64,000 bases of DNA. Source: Ditylenchus dipsaci. Taxonomy: Eukaryota > Nematoda > Chromadorea > Rhabditida > Anguinidae. Made by a program: the position numbers and the translations under genes. The stretch is from contig SADC01001212.1 of NCBI GenBank assembly GCA_004194705.1, forward strand, positions 1-64,000. Reading direction: 5' to 3'. Below the pieces are notes generated by a model, which did no database searches, was not told the origin of the DNA, and saw nothing but the letters and a program-made list of their open reading frames with translations. Positions 1-10,915 of the stretch are shown one piece after another. Every line of letters begins with the position of its first letter. The stretch's first letter is position 1.

Positions 1-880
1 TTTTGCTAGTTTTGGGTGGTTTCGGTGATATTGGGTGTTTTTTAATGTTTCGGTGATTTTGAGCGGTCTTGATCGAGTTCGAGTGATTTATGCGGTTTCG
101 TTGGTTTCAAGTGACTTTTTATTGTTTTGGACGGTTTTGGTGAGTTTTGGCTGCATTTGGGTGGTGTCGGGTGATTTCCGGTGGTTTTGGCTGATTTCAG
201 TAATTTTTGCTAGTTTTGGGTGGTTTTGGTGATATTGGGTTTTTTAAATGTTTTCAGCGATTTTGGGTGGTCTTGGTCCATTTCGAGTGATTTATGCGGT
301 TTCGTTGGTTTTAGGTAACTTTTTATTGTTTGGATGGTTTTGGTTGGTTTCGGTGATTTCAGGTAGTTTTGGATGATTCCGGTAATTTTGGGTGTTTTTG
401 GCTGGTTTCGGTGATTTTAGGTAGGCTTTAGCTGCTTTTGGGTGTTGTCGGGTGATTTCGGGTGGTTCTGGCTGGTTTCGGTAATTTTTGTTAGTTTTGA
501 GCAGTTTCGGTAATATTGGGAGGCCTTAGTAGATTTTAAGTGATTTATGTGGTTTCGCTGGTTTTGGGTGACTTTAAATTGGTTCGGATGGTATTGGGGG
601 GGGGAGGGGGTTTTGGGTGCTTTTGGGTGCTTCTGGGTGATTTCGGGTGGTTTTGGCTGGTTTCGGTAATTTTGGTGGTTTTGGATGGTTTCGGTGATGT
701 TGGATATTTTTGCATGTTTTCGGTGATTTTGGGGTGGTCTTGGTCATTTCAAGTGATTTATGCGGTTTTGTTGGTTTTAAGTGACTTTGGACAAATGGGG
801 GGGGGGGGGGTGGTTTTGGTTAATGTCGTTGGAAATATTATTAAAAAATATGTAAACCCACCCTTATATGCGTTTCCGGC
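1..880. repeat. Degenerate G/T-rich minisatellite
   Basis: Loose tandem repetition of short phrases such as GGTTTTGG, TGATTTCGG and TTTTGGGTG fills the whole stretch on this strand. It includes pure G runs near 598 and 797. No phrase repeats at a fixed period, so this is an old, diverged array. Open frames here are low-complexity (F, V, G, W-rich) and are not genes. The array continues off the left edge. Confidence 0.8.
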
Positions 881-1292
881 TTGATTGTTGAGCGGTTCGA
901 ATGAGGTCTGCATTTGCTTCTTGCTGGCGGTTTCTTGCACGGCTGTCTTGCTCATTATTCCTGGAAAAAATACAAATTATTGCGAAAAATACGTTAATAA
1001 ACAACATTATTGAAAATTTCAACAAAATCAGAAAGTTGAATCAAGTTAAACGTTAAAAAATTACAGATATCACGCTAATTTTCAACTATTATAAAAATAA
1101 AGTTTAAAAACTGTAAAAAGATTGAGTTGGCATTTCGACACTTTTCAAATTTCCTTGAAACACACAAACTTTTCAGCTTCATTTTTTAATTTTTCTTGAT
1201 TATTGCATACCTTGCACTGAAATACAAAAAATTTTAGCTTCTGTGATTTAATTTAATTTTTCGAATCATTCTATTTGATACTTTTACTTCAG

Positions 1293-1882
1293 ATGGCCCG
1301 TAGTAAAAAAAAACCTTCGGCAAAAACTGATGTTTCCCAAAAGCCCCCAAGGCAAATTCCTGGAAATACAGGCATTAAAAAACCGTATGGAGGAAAATTA
1401 TTTCATATGTTGTTAAATTTTTATTTTTAGGCATCGTTACCGTCCCGGTAAATCAAATTTTTTCAAAAATATTTATTTTATTTTTTTTTGCAGGAACGGT
1501 GGCGCTTCGAGAGATAAGACGATATCAAAAATCGAACGATTCGCTTATTCGCAAACTGCTTTTCCAACGTTTAGTGCGAGAAATAGCACAAGACTACAAG
1601 CAAGACTTGCGATTTCAGTGAAAAAAAATTTTTTTTCAAATCAATAGTTAAATTTTTAGAGGCTCCACTATGCTTGCACTGCAGGAGGCCAGTGAAGCCT
1701 ACTTGGTAGGATTGTTCGAAGATTCTAACTTGTGCGCTATATACGCTAAGCGTGTAACCGTAAGTTTCACCATCTTTTTCTTACTTATATTTTTTATTTA
1801 AATTTAATTTTTTAAATTTCATATTATGCCAAAAGACATGAACCTGGCTCGTCGTATTAGACGCGAAGAAACTCGGCCCTGA
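1293..1882 (+). CDS. Divergent histone H3 variant, five exons, last acceptor lost
   Basis: This encodes a core histone H3 variant that would sit in nucleosomes. Exons are 1293-1384, 1431-1447 (17 nt), 1494-1617, 1660-1759 and about 1823-1882, giving 130 residues. The histone fold is well kept: [19 protein letters not shown], then [16 protein letters not shown], then [16 protein letters not shown] and AKRVT, ending [18 protein letters not shown]. Loop 1 has canonical length, so this is not CENP-A-like. The tail is about eight residues shorter than H3 and has lost the K9 and K27 contexts (ARKS); only ARSK at the start recalls K4. The last intron begins GTAAGT at 1760, but no AG lies where the conserved frame needs the acceptor (about 1822), so the copy may be damaged or the base miscalled. 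An acceptor-like CTTCAG at 1292 suggests a 5' UTR intron. AATAAA is at 1929. A replication-dependent H3 would lack introns and poly(A); this is a replacement- or germline-type variant by structure. Confidence 0.85.
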
Positions 1883-2054
1883 AGTTTGTTTTTGTTGTAA
1901 GATGTTTTTTTTGTATTGTGTGTTTTTCAATAAAAAATTGAATTAAATTTTCAGAACCGATAAATAATATAAAAGTTATTTGCTTTTATTACTTTGACTT
2001 TATTTCAATATTTTTGGCTAATAGTGTAGTGCAGAATTTTTAGTATAATTTTTA

Positions 2055-2150
2055 GTCTAAAAAGTAGGGACTTCGTCCCAAGTGGGAAACTTGGTTTTGA
2101 AATACCGCAATAAAAAAGTTTTCCACTTGGGACGAAGTCTCCACTTTTAA
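2055..2150. repeat. Short imperfect palindrome
   Basis: GACTTCGTCCCAAGTGG near 2070 is repeated inverted as CCACTTGGGACGAAGTC near 2123, with a 35-40 bp loop. It resembles a tiny foldback element downstream of the histone gene. The following stretch to 2394 holds no gene I can recognise; a short minus-strand frame there is unsupported. Confidence 0.6.
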
Positions 2151-2402
2151 GGGGTACTACTCTTCTGGGGCTCTATTTTTCAACCCTCAGAGCCTAAGGC
2201 ATCGGCGAAAATTTTTTTTGAACGGCTTTTCTTGTAACATTGATATAGCTGCCTCACAATCTAAATGAAAAAACTTTTCTTTTAGAGGATGAAGTCGATC
2301 GTTATTGAACTGAGCTGGAGTTACCAATGCGATATCCGGATTATTATGGCCATAAAAACGTGCTCCAAAATTTAAGCATATCGCGATTCTGGCGCATAAT
2401 CC

Positions 2403-3155
2403 GGGCAGCCGACGATTGCGCAAATTCACATTGCGCAATGTTCAAATTGCGCAATGCGAATTGCGCCAAAATCAGATTGCGCAAACGTAAACTGCGCCAA
2501 AGTCAAACTGCGCAAATGCAAATACCGCGACTGTTCACTCCTTTATTTGAGCTACTCTTTCTAATCTGTTTTTTTTAATTTTTGAAGAAATTTGTAAAAA
2601 TTTAGAACCATCTAATTTTAGTAAAATCATGGCGTATTTGCATCCGCGCAGTTTGATATATACAGAGGATGACTGGATATTAGATCGTAAACGCACGAAG
2701 ATGACAGAGGCAGAGTACTCGAAAAAACTCTAAGGATGAAATATTAAAAAGGTCCTACAAAGAATTGGAGTGTCCATAACAAAGATGGTAAAAGTTTTCT
2801 GAAAACGGTAGAAATTCACGGTAGAAATAATGAAGCGACTCTACTTGAGGATCGAATGTTGTATATTAGGGGTTGTAAGGGTTGTATGCCCGTGGATGAT
2901 TGTAGGTTGGATTGATAGATTAGATTTTTAGAATAGTGAAAGGATGAAGATGATAGAATGATCAAATGGAAAAGTCTTGGAATAGTAGATCCCTCTAATT
3001 TTGATAATATCCTAGCGCTGTTTAAATTTGCGCAATTTGATATCTGCGCAATTTACACTGGCGCAACATGATTTTGGCGCAATTTGCATTTGCGCAATTT
3101 GCATTTGCGCAATTCGCATTTGCGCAATTTGATTTTGCGCAATCGTCGGCTGCCC
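2403..3155. mobile_element. Foldback-like element A (TTGCGCAA arrays)
   Basis: The ends GGGCAGCCGACGATTGCGCA and its inverted copy bound 753 bp. Just inside each end lies a tandem array of 10-14 bp units built on TTGCGCAA (2417-2525 and 3030-3145), in opposite orientation. Flanking 8-bp direct repeats CATAATCC (2395-2402, 3156-3163) read as the target duplication. The 500-bp centre has no convincing coding region. The layout matches Foldback elements, which known work places with Mutator-like elements; the family itself is not one I recognise. Confidence 0.85.
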
Positions 3156-3435
3156 CATAATCCTTCATCTGGTCAAAAAAACTGACACCAAGGTACTTAT
3201 TTAGAACAGACCACACCTTTCATTGTTTATGAAAAGTGACCTTAAATCACTTCCTTAACTACTTTTTATCAGTTGATACGATGAAAGAGACATACCTGAA
3301 TGCTTTTTGTGCAAAAAATTTCAGTTTTATTGAACGAAATAACCTACCATCCCTTCTAAAATAGATGGTCTTTAAAAGGTATTTTAGCATGAATTTAAGC
3401 GTTTTTTAGTCAAATAAAGATAAAAGTAATATATT

Positions 3436-4812
3436 TTAGACATGTTTTTTATCTGTGTAGCCTAATGCATGAACAAAATCTGGTGTACATAGTTTTTTCA
3501 TGCTGTCCATCACAAAATCATAACCAAGCTGGTCAGGCAGACCCTTCCAGAAAGCTTTGACTTTATCATCTAAAAATCTTAGTATTTTGATACATCGATA
3601 TTTAAATCTAATTCACCAATATTTCTGAAGAATTTTTTAAAAGAAAAATGGTGCTCAGAAGAATGATCATTTTCTTCTTTATGTTTTATAGAATTGGATC
3701 TTTCTAAATACAAATCATTATTCGGCATCATTCCAATTTTCAACTCACTCAGTGAAGAAGAAGAACGTAAAAGAGTGGATGGATGTGTTGGAGTAGGAGA
3801 ATCGTGATGACTTTTGTGTTCTTCTATGTGTTTTACAGAATTGGATCTTGCTAAACACAGAAGATTTTAAATTCAGAAGCTTTTTTTGGATTGTTTCAAT
3901 ATAAACATATTTTAACTATTTCTTTAACTTTTCGGCTGGAGTTTAGAATGTGACCTTTTTCTAAAAATGGTCAAAATCAGTTTTTTTAGTTGTGTAACAT
4001 TGTAAAAATGCTCAGCATTCATTTTTATTGTTGGGAAAGCCAATTTTTCAAAAAAAAAATTTTTGTCGAAAATTGTCAAAAAACGTTATATGCTCCTTAA
4101 ATACCTGTTTTCTTGTATAAAAATGTCACAAAAAAAAATTTATTTCAACATTCCTTAAGCAAACTGTTAAATCACTCAATTATTGCCAAAACTTTTGCCC
4201 CCCCCCCCATATCGAAATTTTCCCAAAAACAGGTTTTAACCATTTCTAAGCAATTCTTACACGTTAAAACCGATAAAAACGTTGTTTCCGACCACATAAA
4301 AATACAGAAAAGGTTTTTTTTCAATCAGACATTTTGACTTTTTCACATTTTTTACCTGCCTGCCTTCGGCAGGCACCCTAATTCAATAGGAAGCCCCTTT
4401 GGGGGTACATTGTTCGGGCCAAGGGCTGACCCTTTATACACACGAAGAAGAAGAACGTAAAAGAGTGGATGGATGTGTTGGAGTAGGAGAATCGTGATGA
4501 CTTTTGTGTTCTTCTATGTGTTTTACAGAATTGGATCTTGCTAAACACAGAAGATTTTAAATTCAGAAGCTTTTTTTGGATTGTTTCAATATAAACATAT
4601 TTTAACTATTTCTTTAACTTTTCTTTGTCAACTTACTCAATGAAGAATTTTAACTATTTCTTTGTCAACTTACTCAATGAAGAAGGAGAATGGGGAAGAG
4701 TATGAGGTTTTGAAGGAACGTCGTTATGTGCAGGAGTTTTGGTTGTTGTGTCACATATTGGCAAAACAATAAATACAAAAGTAATGCAAGAGAAGATAGT
4801 AAAGCAATGCAT
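3436..4812 (-). CDS. Short secreted protein, truncated paralogue of the 19.5-21 kb gene
   Basis: Exons read on the minus strand are 4674-4812, 3749-3850, 3617-3703 and 3436-3569. All junction phases agree and give 153 residues. Exon 1 encodes a signal peptide (MHCFTIFSCITFVFIVLPIC) followed by a Thr/Pro/His/Ser-rich stretch. The next two exons each open with an RSNS[VI]KH motif. The protein then follows the long paralogue through KAFWKGLPDQLGYDFVM and ends with its own 26-residue tail. A second copy of exon 2 lies at about 4443-4540; it keeps its acceptor but has lost its donor. About 500 bp of unrelated sequence separates the two copies. Function is unknown. The clean frames argue for an expressed gene rather than a relic. 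Confidence 0.6.
3935..4442. other. Inserted sequence between duplicated exon 2 copies
   Basis: This roughly 500-bp stretch is absent from the paralogous segment at 20.8 kb and lies between two copies of a 170-bp block (3767-3934 and 4443-4620). It contains poly-C at 4199-4208 and a small hairpin GCCTGCCTTCGGCAGGC near 4355. I could not assign clear terminal repeats to it. Confidence 0.5.
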
Positions 4813-5030
4813 AATTCACTGATCTAAATGAATTATTTTAAACCACAAGTTTCCTAATTTGAAAATCTTGAGCAACAATATTTTAGCTAATAATTTCAAA
4901 ATGAAGATTTTAAGAAAATAAACTAATGAAACAAGAATATAAATGAAATGAATTGTATAAAACTATGTAAATCTTCACTTTATATATGCTTTGACTTCAC
5001 AATTCTTATGTAAATTTCTTATTTCAAAAA

Positions 5031-5460
5031 TAGATTCGGGGGTTTGGACATCCCACTTCCCTCCGAAAATCAATAGGTTGGGGAGGCAAATATCTATATT
5101 TGTCTTAAAAAAAGACTGAGTAGGGCTGAAGCGCGTACGTGTAGCTCGCTCACTTCACATCTAACTTGTTTGTCTCGTGAATAAAAAATCGGTAGATGAC
5201 ATGTGACAATAACACATTCGTCTATGTTCAGTCTGTCTTCTTTATCTATAACTTAAAATAGATTTAAGTGTATGGACATCTCAAACCCCACAAAAAGTCA
5301 ATAGGTGGGGAAGGCATGTGTCTATTTTTGTCTTAAAAAAAGAACTGAGTGGGGCTGAAGCGCATACGTGTAGCTCGCACACCTCACAACTACCTTGTTT
5401 GTCTCGTGAATAAAAAAATTGGTGGATGTCATTTGACAATAACACATTGGTCTGTTAAAG
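5031..5460. repeat. Two tandem copies of a 230-bp unit
   Basis: A unit containing GGGCTGAAGCGC and ACGTGTAGCTCGC occurs at about 5031-5220 and again at 5262-5460. The same pair occurs upstream of the paralogous gene at 21215-21660. Lying 5' of both minus-strand genes, it may be shared promoter sequence or just part of the duplicated block. No RNA gene was recognised in it. Confidence 0.7.
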
Positions 5461-5533
5461 TTATACCTATCATAGTAAAGGTTTGTCCCTCTTAGTTGGC
5501 CCCACTTTCGTAAAAAAAATCCGTTTTGAGATA

Positions 5534-6583
5534 GGCTATAGGTGATTTGCGCCCTCAAAATGCTCATTTACGCCCTCAAATTAATTATTTACGCCCTCAA
5601 ATTTGAAATTGATCAAAATGCTTATTTACGCCCTCAAATTACTCATTTACGCCCTCAAATTACTCATTTACGCCCTCAAATTTCTTTTTTACGCCCTCAA
5701 ATCGACGAAAATGCTTATTTTAGCCAAAATTTTGCGGGAATTCAAATTTTTTAGTCTCAACCAGCGAAACCAGCCGATCGTCGACTTATATCATAAAAAT
5801 TTTTACATTTTTCATGTTCCAAAACCTGTTTTCTGGACTAATTCGGGCATGCTGAAGATGGTTTGACAGTGGTAAAATCCCGTGTTGTCGAGTATATTTT
5901 GAGTTTTGGTGAATAATTGATTTCACCAAAATCAATTATTTCACAACACTCAAAAAATACTTGAGAACACGGCATTTTACCACTGTCAAACCATCTTCAG
6001 CATGCCGAATAAATCCAGAAAACAGGTTTCGGAACATGAAAAACGTTAAAAAAAATTTTGATCCAAGTGGACGACCACTTGGTACCCACATAGGTACTTC
6101 ACCTAGGTACCATCACCAGTGCACCTCCGCCTGAGAAAACTTACCTCTCTCTCTCTGTACAGTCAATCCCCGATTTAGTGCGACCTCGAGTTCGATGGAC
6201 TTGGTCAAAAGTCTTTGAAAGTATCGAAAGTGGAACCCCGATTTAGTACGAACCTCGATATAGTGCAAATTTTTTGCGGCTCTCAGGGTCGCTCGAGTGA
6301 GCTCCTCATGCGTTCTCCTACAGAATGGCTCAGGGAAACTGAAGATACCGGTTTAGAACGTCTAAACACAGTCAGACATTCGAGTTCTGAAAATATTGCC
6401 ATCTAAAATAGGGAATTCCCACCCAATTTGATCGATTTGAGGGCGTAAATAATAAATTTGAGGGCGTAAATGAGCAATTTGAGGGCGTAAATGAGCATTT
6501 TGATCAATTTTCAAATTTGAGGGCGTAAATAATTGATTTGAGGGCGTAAATAAGCATTTTGAGGGCGCAAATGAATTTTAGCC
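5534..6583. mobile_element. Foldback-like element B (GAGGGCGTAAAT arrays)
   Basis: Inverted arrays of a 15-20 bp unit, TTTACGCCCTCAAAT at 5550-5705 and its complement at 6437-6568, form the ends of a 1050-bp element. The outermost bases are GGCTATAGG and, inverted, GGCTAAAAT. Perfect 9-bp direct repeats TTTGAGATA flank it (5525-5533, 6584-6592). The paralogous segment carries a nearly identical unoccupied target at 21715-21723. Nested inside are a palindrome (about 5800-6090) and part of a pogo-like end (6165-6275). Confidence 0.9.
5800..6090. mobile_element. Palindromic element P, copy 1 (nested in B)
   Basis: A nearly perfect palindrome centred near 5930. ATGGTTTGACAGTGGTAAAA on the left reappears inverted as TTTTACCACTGTCAAACCAT on the right, and both arms continue into an AACCTGTTTTC motif. 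The right border ends in CAAGTGGACGACCACTTGG, itself self-complementary. Other copies lie at 12.5 kb and 15.5 kb. No coding content. Confidence 0.8.
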
Positions 6584-6599
6584 TTTGAGATATCAGACA

Positions 6600-6700
6600 A
6601 TGAACAGTCGAACCTCGATATGACAAACCTTTCGACTCGTTTCGGTTTGACCTGACTTGAACACAATCAATCATACCCTCGATATCACGGTATTTTAGGT
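6600..6700. repeat. Pogo-like terminal sequence, part of the segmental duplication
   Basis: CAGTCGAACCTCGATATGAC and the following 90 bp are shared with 21731-21830. The start resembles pogo/Tigger-type inverted ends (CAGTnnAACCTCGAT), but no opposite end was found, so it is a solo end or remnant. At 6720-6810 a stretch with a tRNA B-box-like GAGTTCGACCCC could be a SINE relic. Confidence 0.4.
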
Positions 6701-6852
6701 GTGGTTTTTTTCCAAATTTTATGGCGCATTGGGTAAAGCATTGGGTTTGTTGTGAAAACAACAAAAACAAGACTATTTTTCTCGAGGTCGCGAGTTCGAC
6801 CCCACCTCTAAACACCGTAAATTTTTCAATTTATCATTATTAGCTCATCGGG

Positions 6853-6935
6853 GCTCTAGGTCAATTGGTCGACGGTCAGTTCGTCGACGGTCAATTCGTC
6901 GACAGGTGAATTCGGTCAATTTGTCGACATTTTCG
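6853..6935. repeat. Solo end of the element D family
   Basis: GGGCTCTAGGTCAATTGGTC followed by three or four GTCAATTCGTCGAC-type units matches the right end of the element at 14726-17175 (read inverted). No matching opposite end is seen nearby, so this is a truncated or solo end. 6936-7311 is featureless AT-rich DNA. Confidence 0.55.
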
Positions 6936-7720
6936 TCAATCTTAGTTTTACCATGTCAATTGATGATCGGTCGGACGTAAAATAAAAAAGTAGACGTAGG
7001 TTACAAATATCTGCTTTTCAATTTGTCGTTTAAAAATTTGAGTACAGACTAGTCGAAAGTGCAGACTCTACGTCATATCTAAGAAAAAAAAATAGGAAAA
7101 AAACTTTCTCTTATGGAAATTGCAAAAAGTCGTATTTATTTAGACATTTTTTAGCAAATGAAAGCTGAGAATCTTCTATTTCATATTGATTAGATAATTT
7201 TATTAAAATCTATATTTATGAAAAGTGGAAGCCTTTTGAAGGGTTGAACCGCTTTCTCTAGTCAATTGAAGGAGTTTTCAGTTTCCCGCAAAATTTTTTT
7301 GAATTGTTCAAAGGCTAATCATTTTTTCTGTAACAAATTTACTTTTTTTTGTATCAAAAATGATTCTTTTTGTCGCAAATTTACTTTTTTTTTGACAAAT
7401 TTACTTTTTTTTGTAGCAAATTTATTTTTTTCTGTAGCAAATTTACTCTTTTTTGTAGCAAATCGGATTTTAGTAACACATATACTTGAGGTAGTGTGCT
7501 TATTTATTCATCCTAAATTCTCAAAACTTGTATTCTGAGTCTATGAAAGACTTGGACTTCATGAAAAAACAGGTGGATTAATTGCTGGTAAAGCTGCTGG
7601 GCTCTAGGTCTAATCTAGCACACACACCTTACACACTCTCGGCTGCTTCATTACTCAACATCTCTGATGGATCAGTAATGAAATTGCGCAAGCTTACCGA
7701 ATTTACCATCAATACAATGC

Positions 7721-8480
7721 ATGATGATAATTTTATCAACCTTAGCCACATTTTGCTCCACCATTTTGAGAAGAGCAACACTTCAGTCCGTACGCTTTTT
7801 TGATATTAACGGGTTTTCTCTTGTGAAGAAAAGAGTGTTGGCCGAAATAGCCGGGTACAAGTGGGATCATCTGCCAACTGCCTATGATCTTATAGGAATT
7901 TGCAATTTTCGGGGGGTTATATTTAAAATTGGCCATAGATTACTGAATTTCGGCCATAGAATACTGAAAAATGGCCATAGATTTCTGAAAATTGGCCATA
8001 GATTTCTGAATTTTAGCCATACTCGCTCGAAATCATGTTTCAACCACTTTTTAAGATGCTCTTGGACCTGAAACATCCTGAAAAGATGTTTTAAACGTGT
8101 CGATGACACTTTTCCGAGAAAAAAAATTTCTGTAATTTTTCCGACCATTGGTCGCTCAGGGCAAAAAGTCAAATTTAGGTCAAAAAAAAATTCTCGGAAA
8201 ATTGTCATCGACTGTCACCGTTAAAACATCTTTTCAGGATGTTTCAGGTCCAAGAGCATCTTTAAAAGTGGTTGAAACATGATTTCGAGCGAGCATGGTT
8301 AAAATTCATAAATCTATGGCCATTTTTCAGTATTATATGGCCAAAATTAAATACCACCCATTTTCGGGTGCTGGACCAAACCGAAATTCTCAGTTCACTT
8401 TTCTCGAAAATCGGTTTTCAGTCTAAAAAGACTAACAACGGTATGCGGATCAAGCGTATCAACATATATATATGTTTCTG
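7721..8480 (+). pseudogene. Coding-like cargo of element E, interrupted by element F
   Basis: An open frame runs through ...GYKWDHLPTAYDLIGICNF up to the insertion of element F at 7914. If F and one copy of its 9-bp target duplication are ignored, the frame continues without a break at 8369 as VLDQTEILSSLFSKIGFQ and on to 8480. This suggests a coding sequence was split by F after it was carried by E. I do not recognise the product; composition (short Leu/His-rich helices) is compatible with the F-box-like gene next door, but similarity is not clear. Confidence 0.4.
7914..8359. mobile_element. Foldback-like element F (GGCCATAGATTTCTGAA arrays)
   Basis: Units of GGCCATAGATTTCTGAA-type repeat four times at 7930-8020 and inverted at about 8310-8342. 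Between them is a long palindrome (8040-8280). The ends GGGTTATATTT and, inverted, GGGTGGTATTT are flanked by perfect 9-bp repeats ATTTTCGGG (7905-7913, 8360-8368). The element is 446 bp and non-autonomous. Confidence 0.85.
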
Positions 8481-8906
8481 AAATTTTTAGAAATAAATAA
8501 GCACACTAGCTCGAGTATATTTGCTACGGACAAAAATCGGATTTGCTACAAAAAAGAGTAAATTTGCTACAAAATAAATTTGCAAGTAATGAGCTTGTTT
8601 CACTTGCTTCTTCGATCACCGTCAAAAATCAAAACTTTCCACGCGTCAAGTCAACAGTCGATGCGTCATATTCAAGGTCGAAACTCGAGCATTTCGAGTC
8701 GAACGTCCTCTCTGTCGAAAGTCGAATTTTTTTTGACTTTTCGAAATGAAAAGTCAAAATCAAAAGCTGGAGTCAAGAACCCTACGTGTAAATGTTGGTT
8801 CAAAAGTTCTCATTGTTCTAAAGAGATCTGTTGCTTGAAAGTTAAGAACAAACATGTATCAAACAAATCCAACCACTATCAAAACCAATTTATTTAACAT
8901 ATCTAA

Positions 8907-9836
8907 ATGCCTGTTACAAATCAAGAAAATTTGCTTAATGTGCTACCTTTTCTGTCGCGCAGTGAGCTGGAATATATCTCAATCATTAGCCAGCTATCTA
9001 ACCAACTTGTAGATAAATGCTTTTCCAATACTCCCTACCGTTATTTTAGCCACATAGATGTGAGCCAATCAACCACTTACATTCGCAGTCCTCACGCTTT
9101 TCCGCCTTCTGTCCCAACTTTAGACAATTGCATTGAAGATCATGAGCATTGTGCACATATACCTAATCAAGATCTATTTCCTTTGTTGAAAAACAAAACG
9201 ATTAGAGTAGGCTACAGCGTATTGTTCATCAACCCATTACACCTGTCTTCTGAAGATCAAGCTGTGTTGTTAAACATAAATAATATATGGAAAGAGTCGG
9301 TTTTGGCGCTTCACCTCAACTGCTGCACCAACAATTATTTCGATCAACAGTGCTTTGAAAAGATCTTTGAACATCCAGAAATCTATAAGTGCTCTCATTT
9401 GATGATAGACATGGGTCTTCCTATAGTGCCTACAAGATTTCACTTAGCCAAGTTCAAATTTTTATACGAATGTGATGTAATTGAGCTAACTAATTTTGTT
9501 AACTTTTTGAAGGTGGAAGATGCTGTGGATTTTGTACATCATGTACCTGCAGAAAGGGCTAACCAATTGCAGATTATTCTGTCTTTTAACAAATATAAGC
9601 ATGATGAAAATGAGCAAATATTTCGCAAATTGCTCGAAACTCTCAAAGAGGTATTTTTACTGAACTACAAAAGCTTGTTTTTTTGTAAATACGGTTTTAA
9701 CTAAAAATGTGTGTTTTAGCATCAACAAAACTTTGCTCAACACCTATCGATTTATTATTTAAAAAAAAGAAAGGTCATAAACTGTCACAATTTGATTTCC
9801 TATCTTTAGGAAAACCTTACAATAGGCCACTGGTAG
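8907..9836 (+). CDS. F-box-like protein of a nematode-expanded type
   Basis: Exon 1 is 8907-9650, then 9720-9773 and 9810-9836 (274 residues); the second and third exons rest on splice signals only. The N-terminal NVLPFLSRSELEYISIISQ...CFSNTPYRYF has the shape of an F-box (L-x-F-L-x-R-x-x-L then a helix and a PYR motif), as in large nematode families in which an F-box precedes a poorly conserved substrate-binding region. The middle contains DVIELTNFVNFL and VHHVPAERANQL, which also recall that family. If right, the protein would link substrates to an SCF ubiquitin ligase. No signal peptide or membrane segment is seen. The identification is tentative. Codon use and frame are clean, so the gene looks intact. 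Confidence 0.5.
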
Positions 9837-10915
9837 AAAAAATTTTGGTCTAAATTTTTCATATAGTATGCCTCCAAGTAAACCTTTTTTTTGTCTTTAG
9901 CTGACTTTTGGAGAGTAAAGCATGTCTTGTCCCATCACCTTTTTTTCAAAATGACTTTGAATGTCCACCCACTTATTCTGACTCAAAATCAGATACAATG
10001 AATAAAATGTGGAACTTCTCGTATATTGCTCGAGAAACTCTACAGTTAATTCGGTAGGTCTGATTCTGAGTCGGCATGAACCGTTGGTCATTCTGAGTCT
10101 TCTTGAAAAGAATAATCAGCGGGACAAAAACATAATTTACCCCTCAAAAGTCATACAAAAACAAAAAAAAATTTCTACGATGCCCGAAAATTTTTCTTGT
10201 CTAGTGTAGCACCTAATACGATGAACATTGCATAAAATCAAGAATTGTCTATTTGGGTAGCCTTTAAACATTGCTTATTTTGAAAGACTGAGAAAGGGTA
10301 ACTTCCAGTATGAATTTTTTAAAGAATGGTTGAGTGTTACCCAAACACATTTTTTCAGAATGTAGTTCCTGCTACAACACACTAAAAGATCATTTTAAAA
10401 AAAGACTATCTAATACACACTAGCTTTCTAAACTAATTAAATTTCACATAAATTATCATTTAGAAATTTTGTGCAGCTGAAACTCCTTGCTTATACCAGT
10501 TAAAATTGCAATTCTTTTACACACACAAACCGCTGACAGTTCCTGGCAAATGGAAGAGTAACTCTAATAAAGAAATGCTAACATTGTCGATTAATTCAGC
10601 AAAAGAAAATGAGTTGTCTTATATTTTAAAGCAATTTTTAATCTAAAAGGAGTATAATAAGTTGTCATAAATACTCAATTTCCAAAATATCCTCGAATAA
10701 AAAAAATTTACACAATGCAGCTCCATGTGCACGAATTTCTCAATTTTTTTTAGTTTTATTTGGTATCTTTCTAACAACTTCATAAGAAGTTGTGAAGACA
10801 AAAAGTAAATTGAAAAGCAAGTTTATGAAGACAAAAATTTAAAAAATATAAAACTTATTCAGTCCAAGCAGGACCATTTTATAATCTTTTGTAAAAATCA
10901 TGTTTAGTCGTACAC
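9837..10915. other. AT-rich intergenic DNA with one short repeat
   Basis: Mostly featureless. At 9975-10100 TTCTGACTCAAAATCAGA and TGATTCTGAGTCGG are inverted relatives of the ends of the element at 56.2-56.7 kb, so a decayed copy is likely. No open frame has coding character. Confidence 0.5.

Larger units (their letters stand above)
7312..8600. mobile_element. Foldback-like element E (TTTGTAGCAAATTTAC arrays)
   Basis: An array of TTTTTTGTAGCAAATTTACT-like units at 7321-7466 is repeated inverted at about 8515-8585. The adjacent GTAGTGTGCTTATTTATT (left) and AATAAATAAGCACACTA (right) extend the inverted repeat inward. The left end looks like GGCTAATC; the right end and target duplication could not be fixed. 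The interior carries a coding-like stretch and the nested element F. Confidence 0.65.

Noticed and set aside
35..884. Phe/Val/Gly-rich frames near the left edge
   Set aside because: They are translations of the G/T-rich minisatellite.
1293..1882. CENP-A identity for the H3 variant
   Set aside because: Loop 1 has the exact canonical length ([11 protein letters not shown]) and lacks the CENP-A insertion.
5031..5460. Spliced-leader or snRNA gene pair
   Set aside because: No Sm-site plus leader-donor arrangement could be identified; the repeats are better seen as duplicated flanking DNA.
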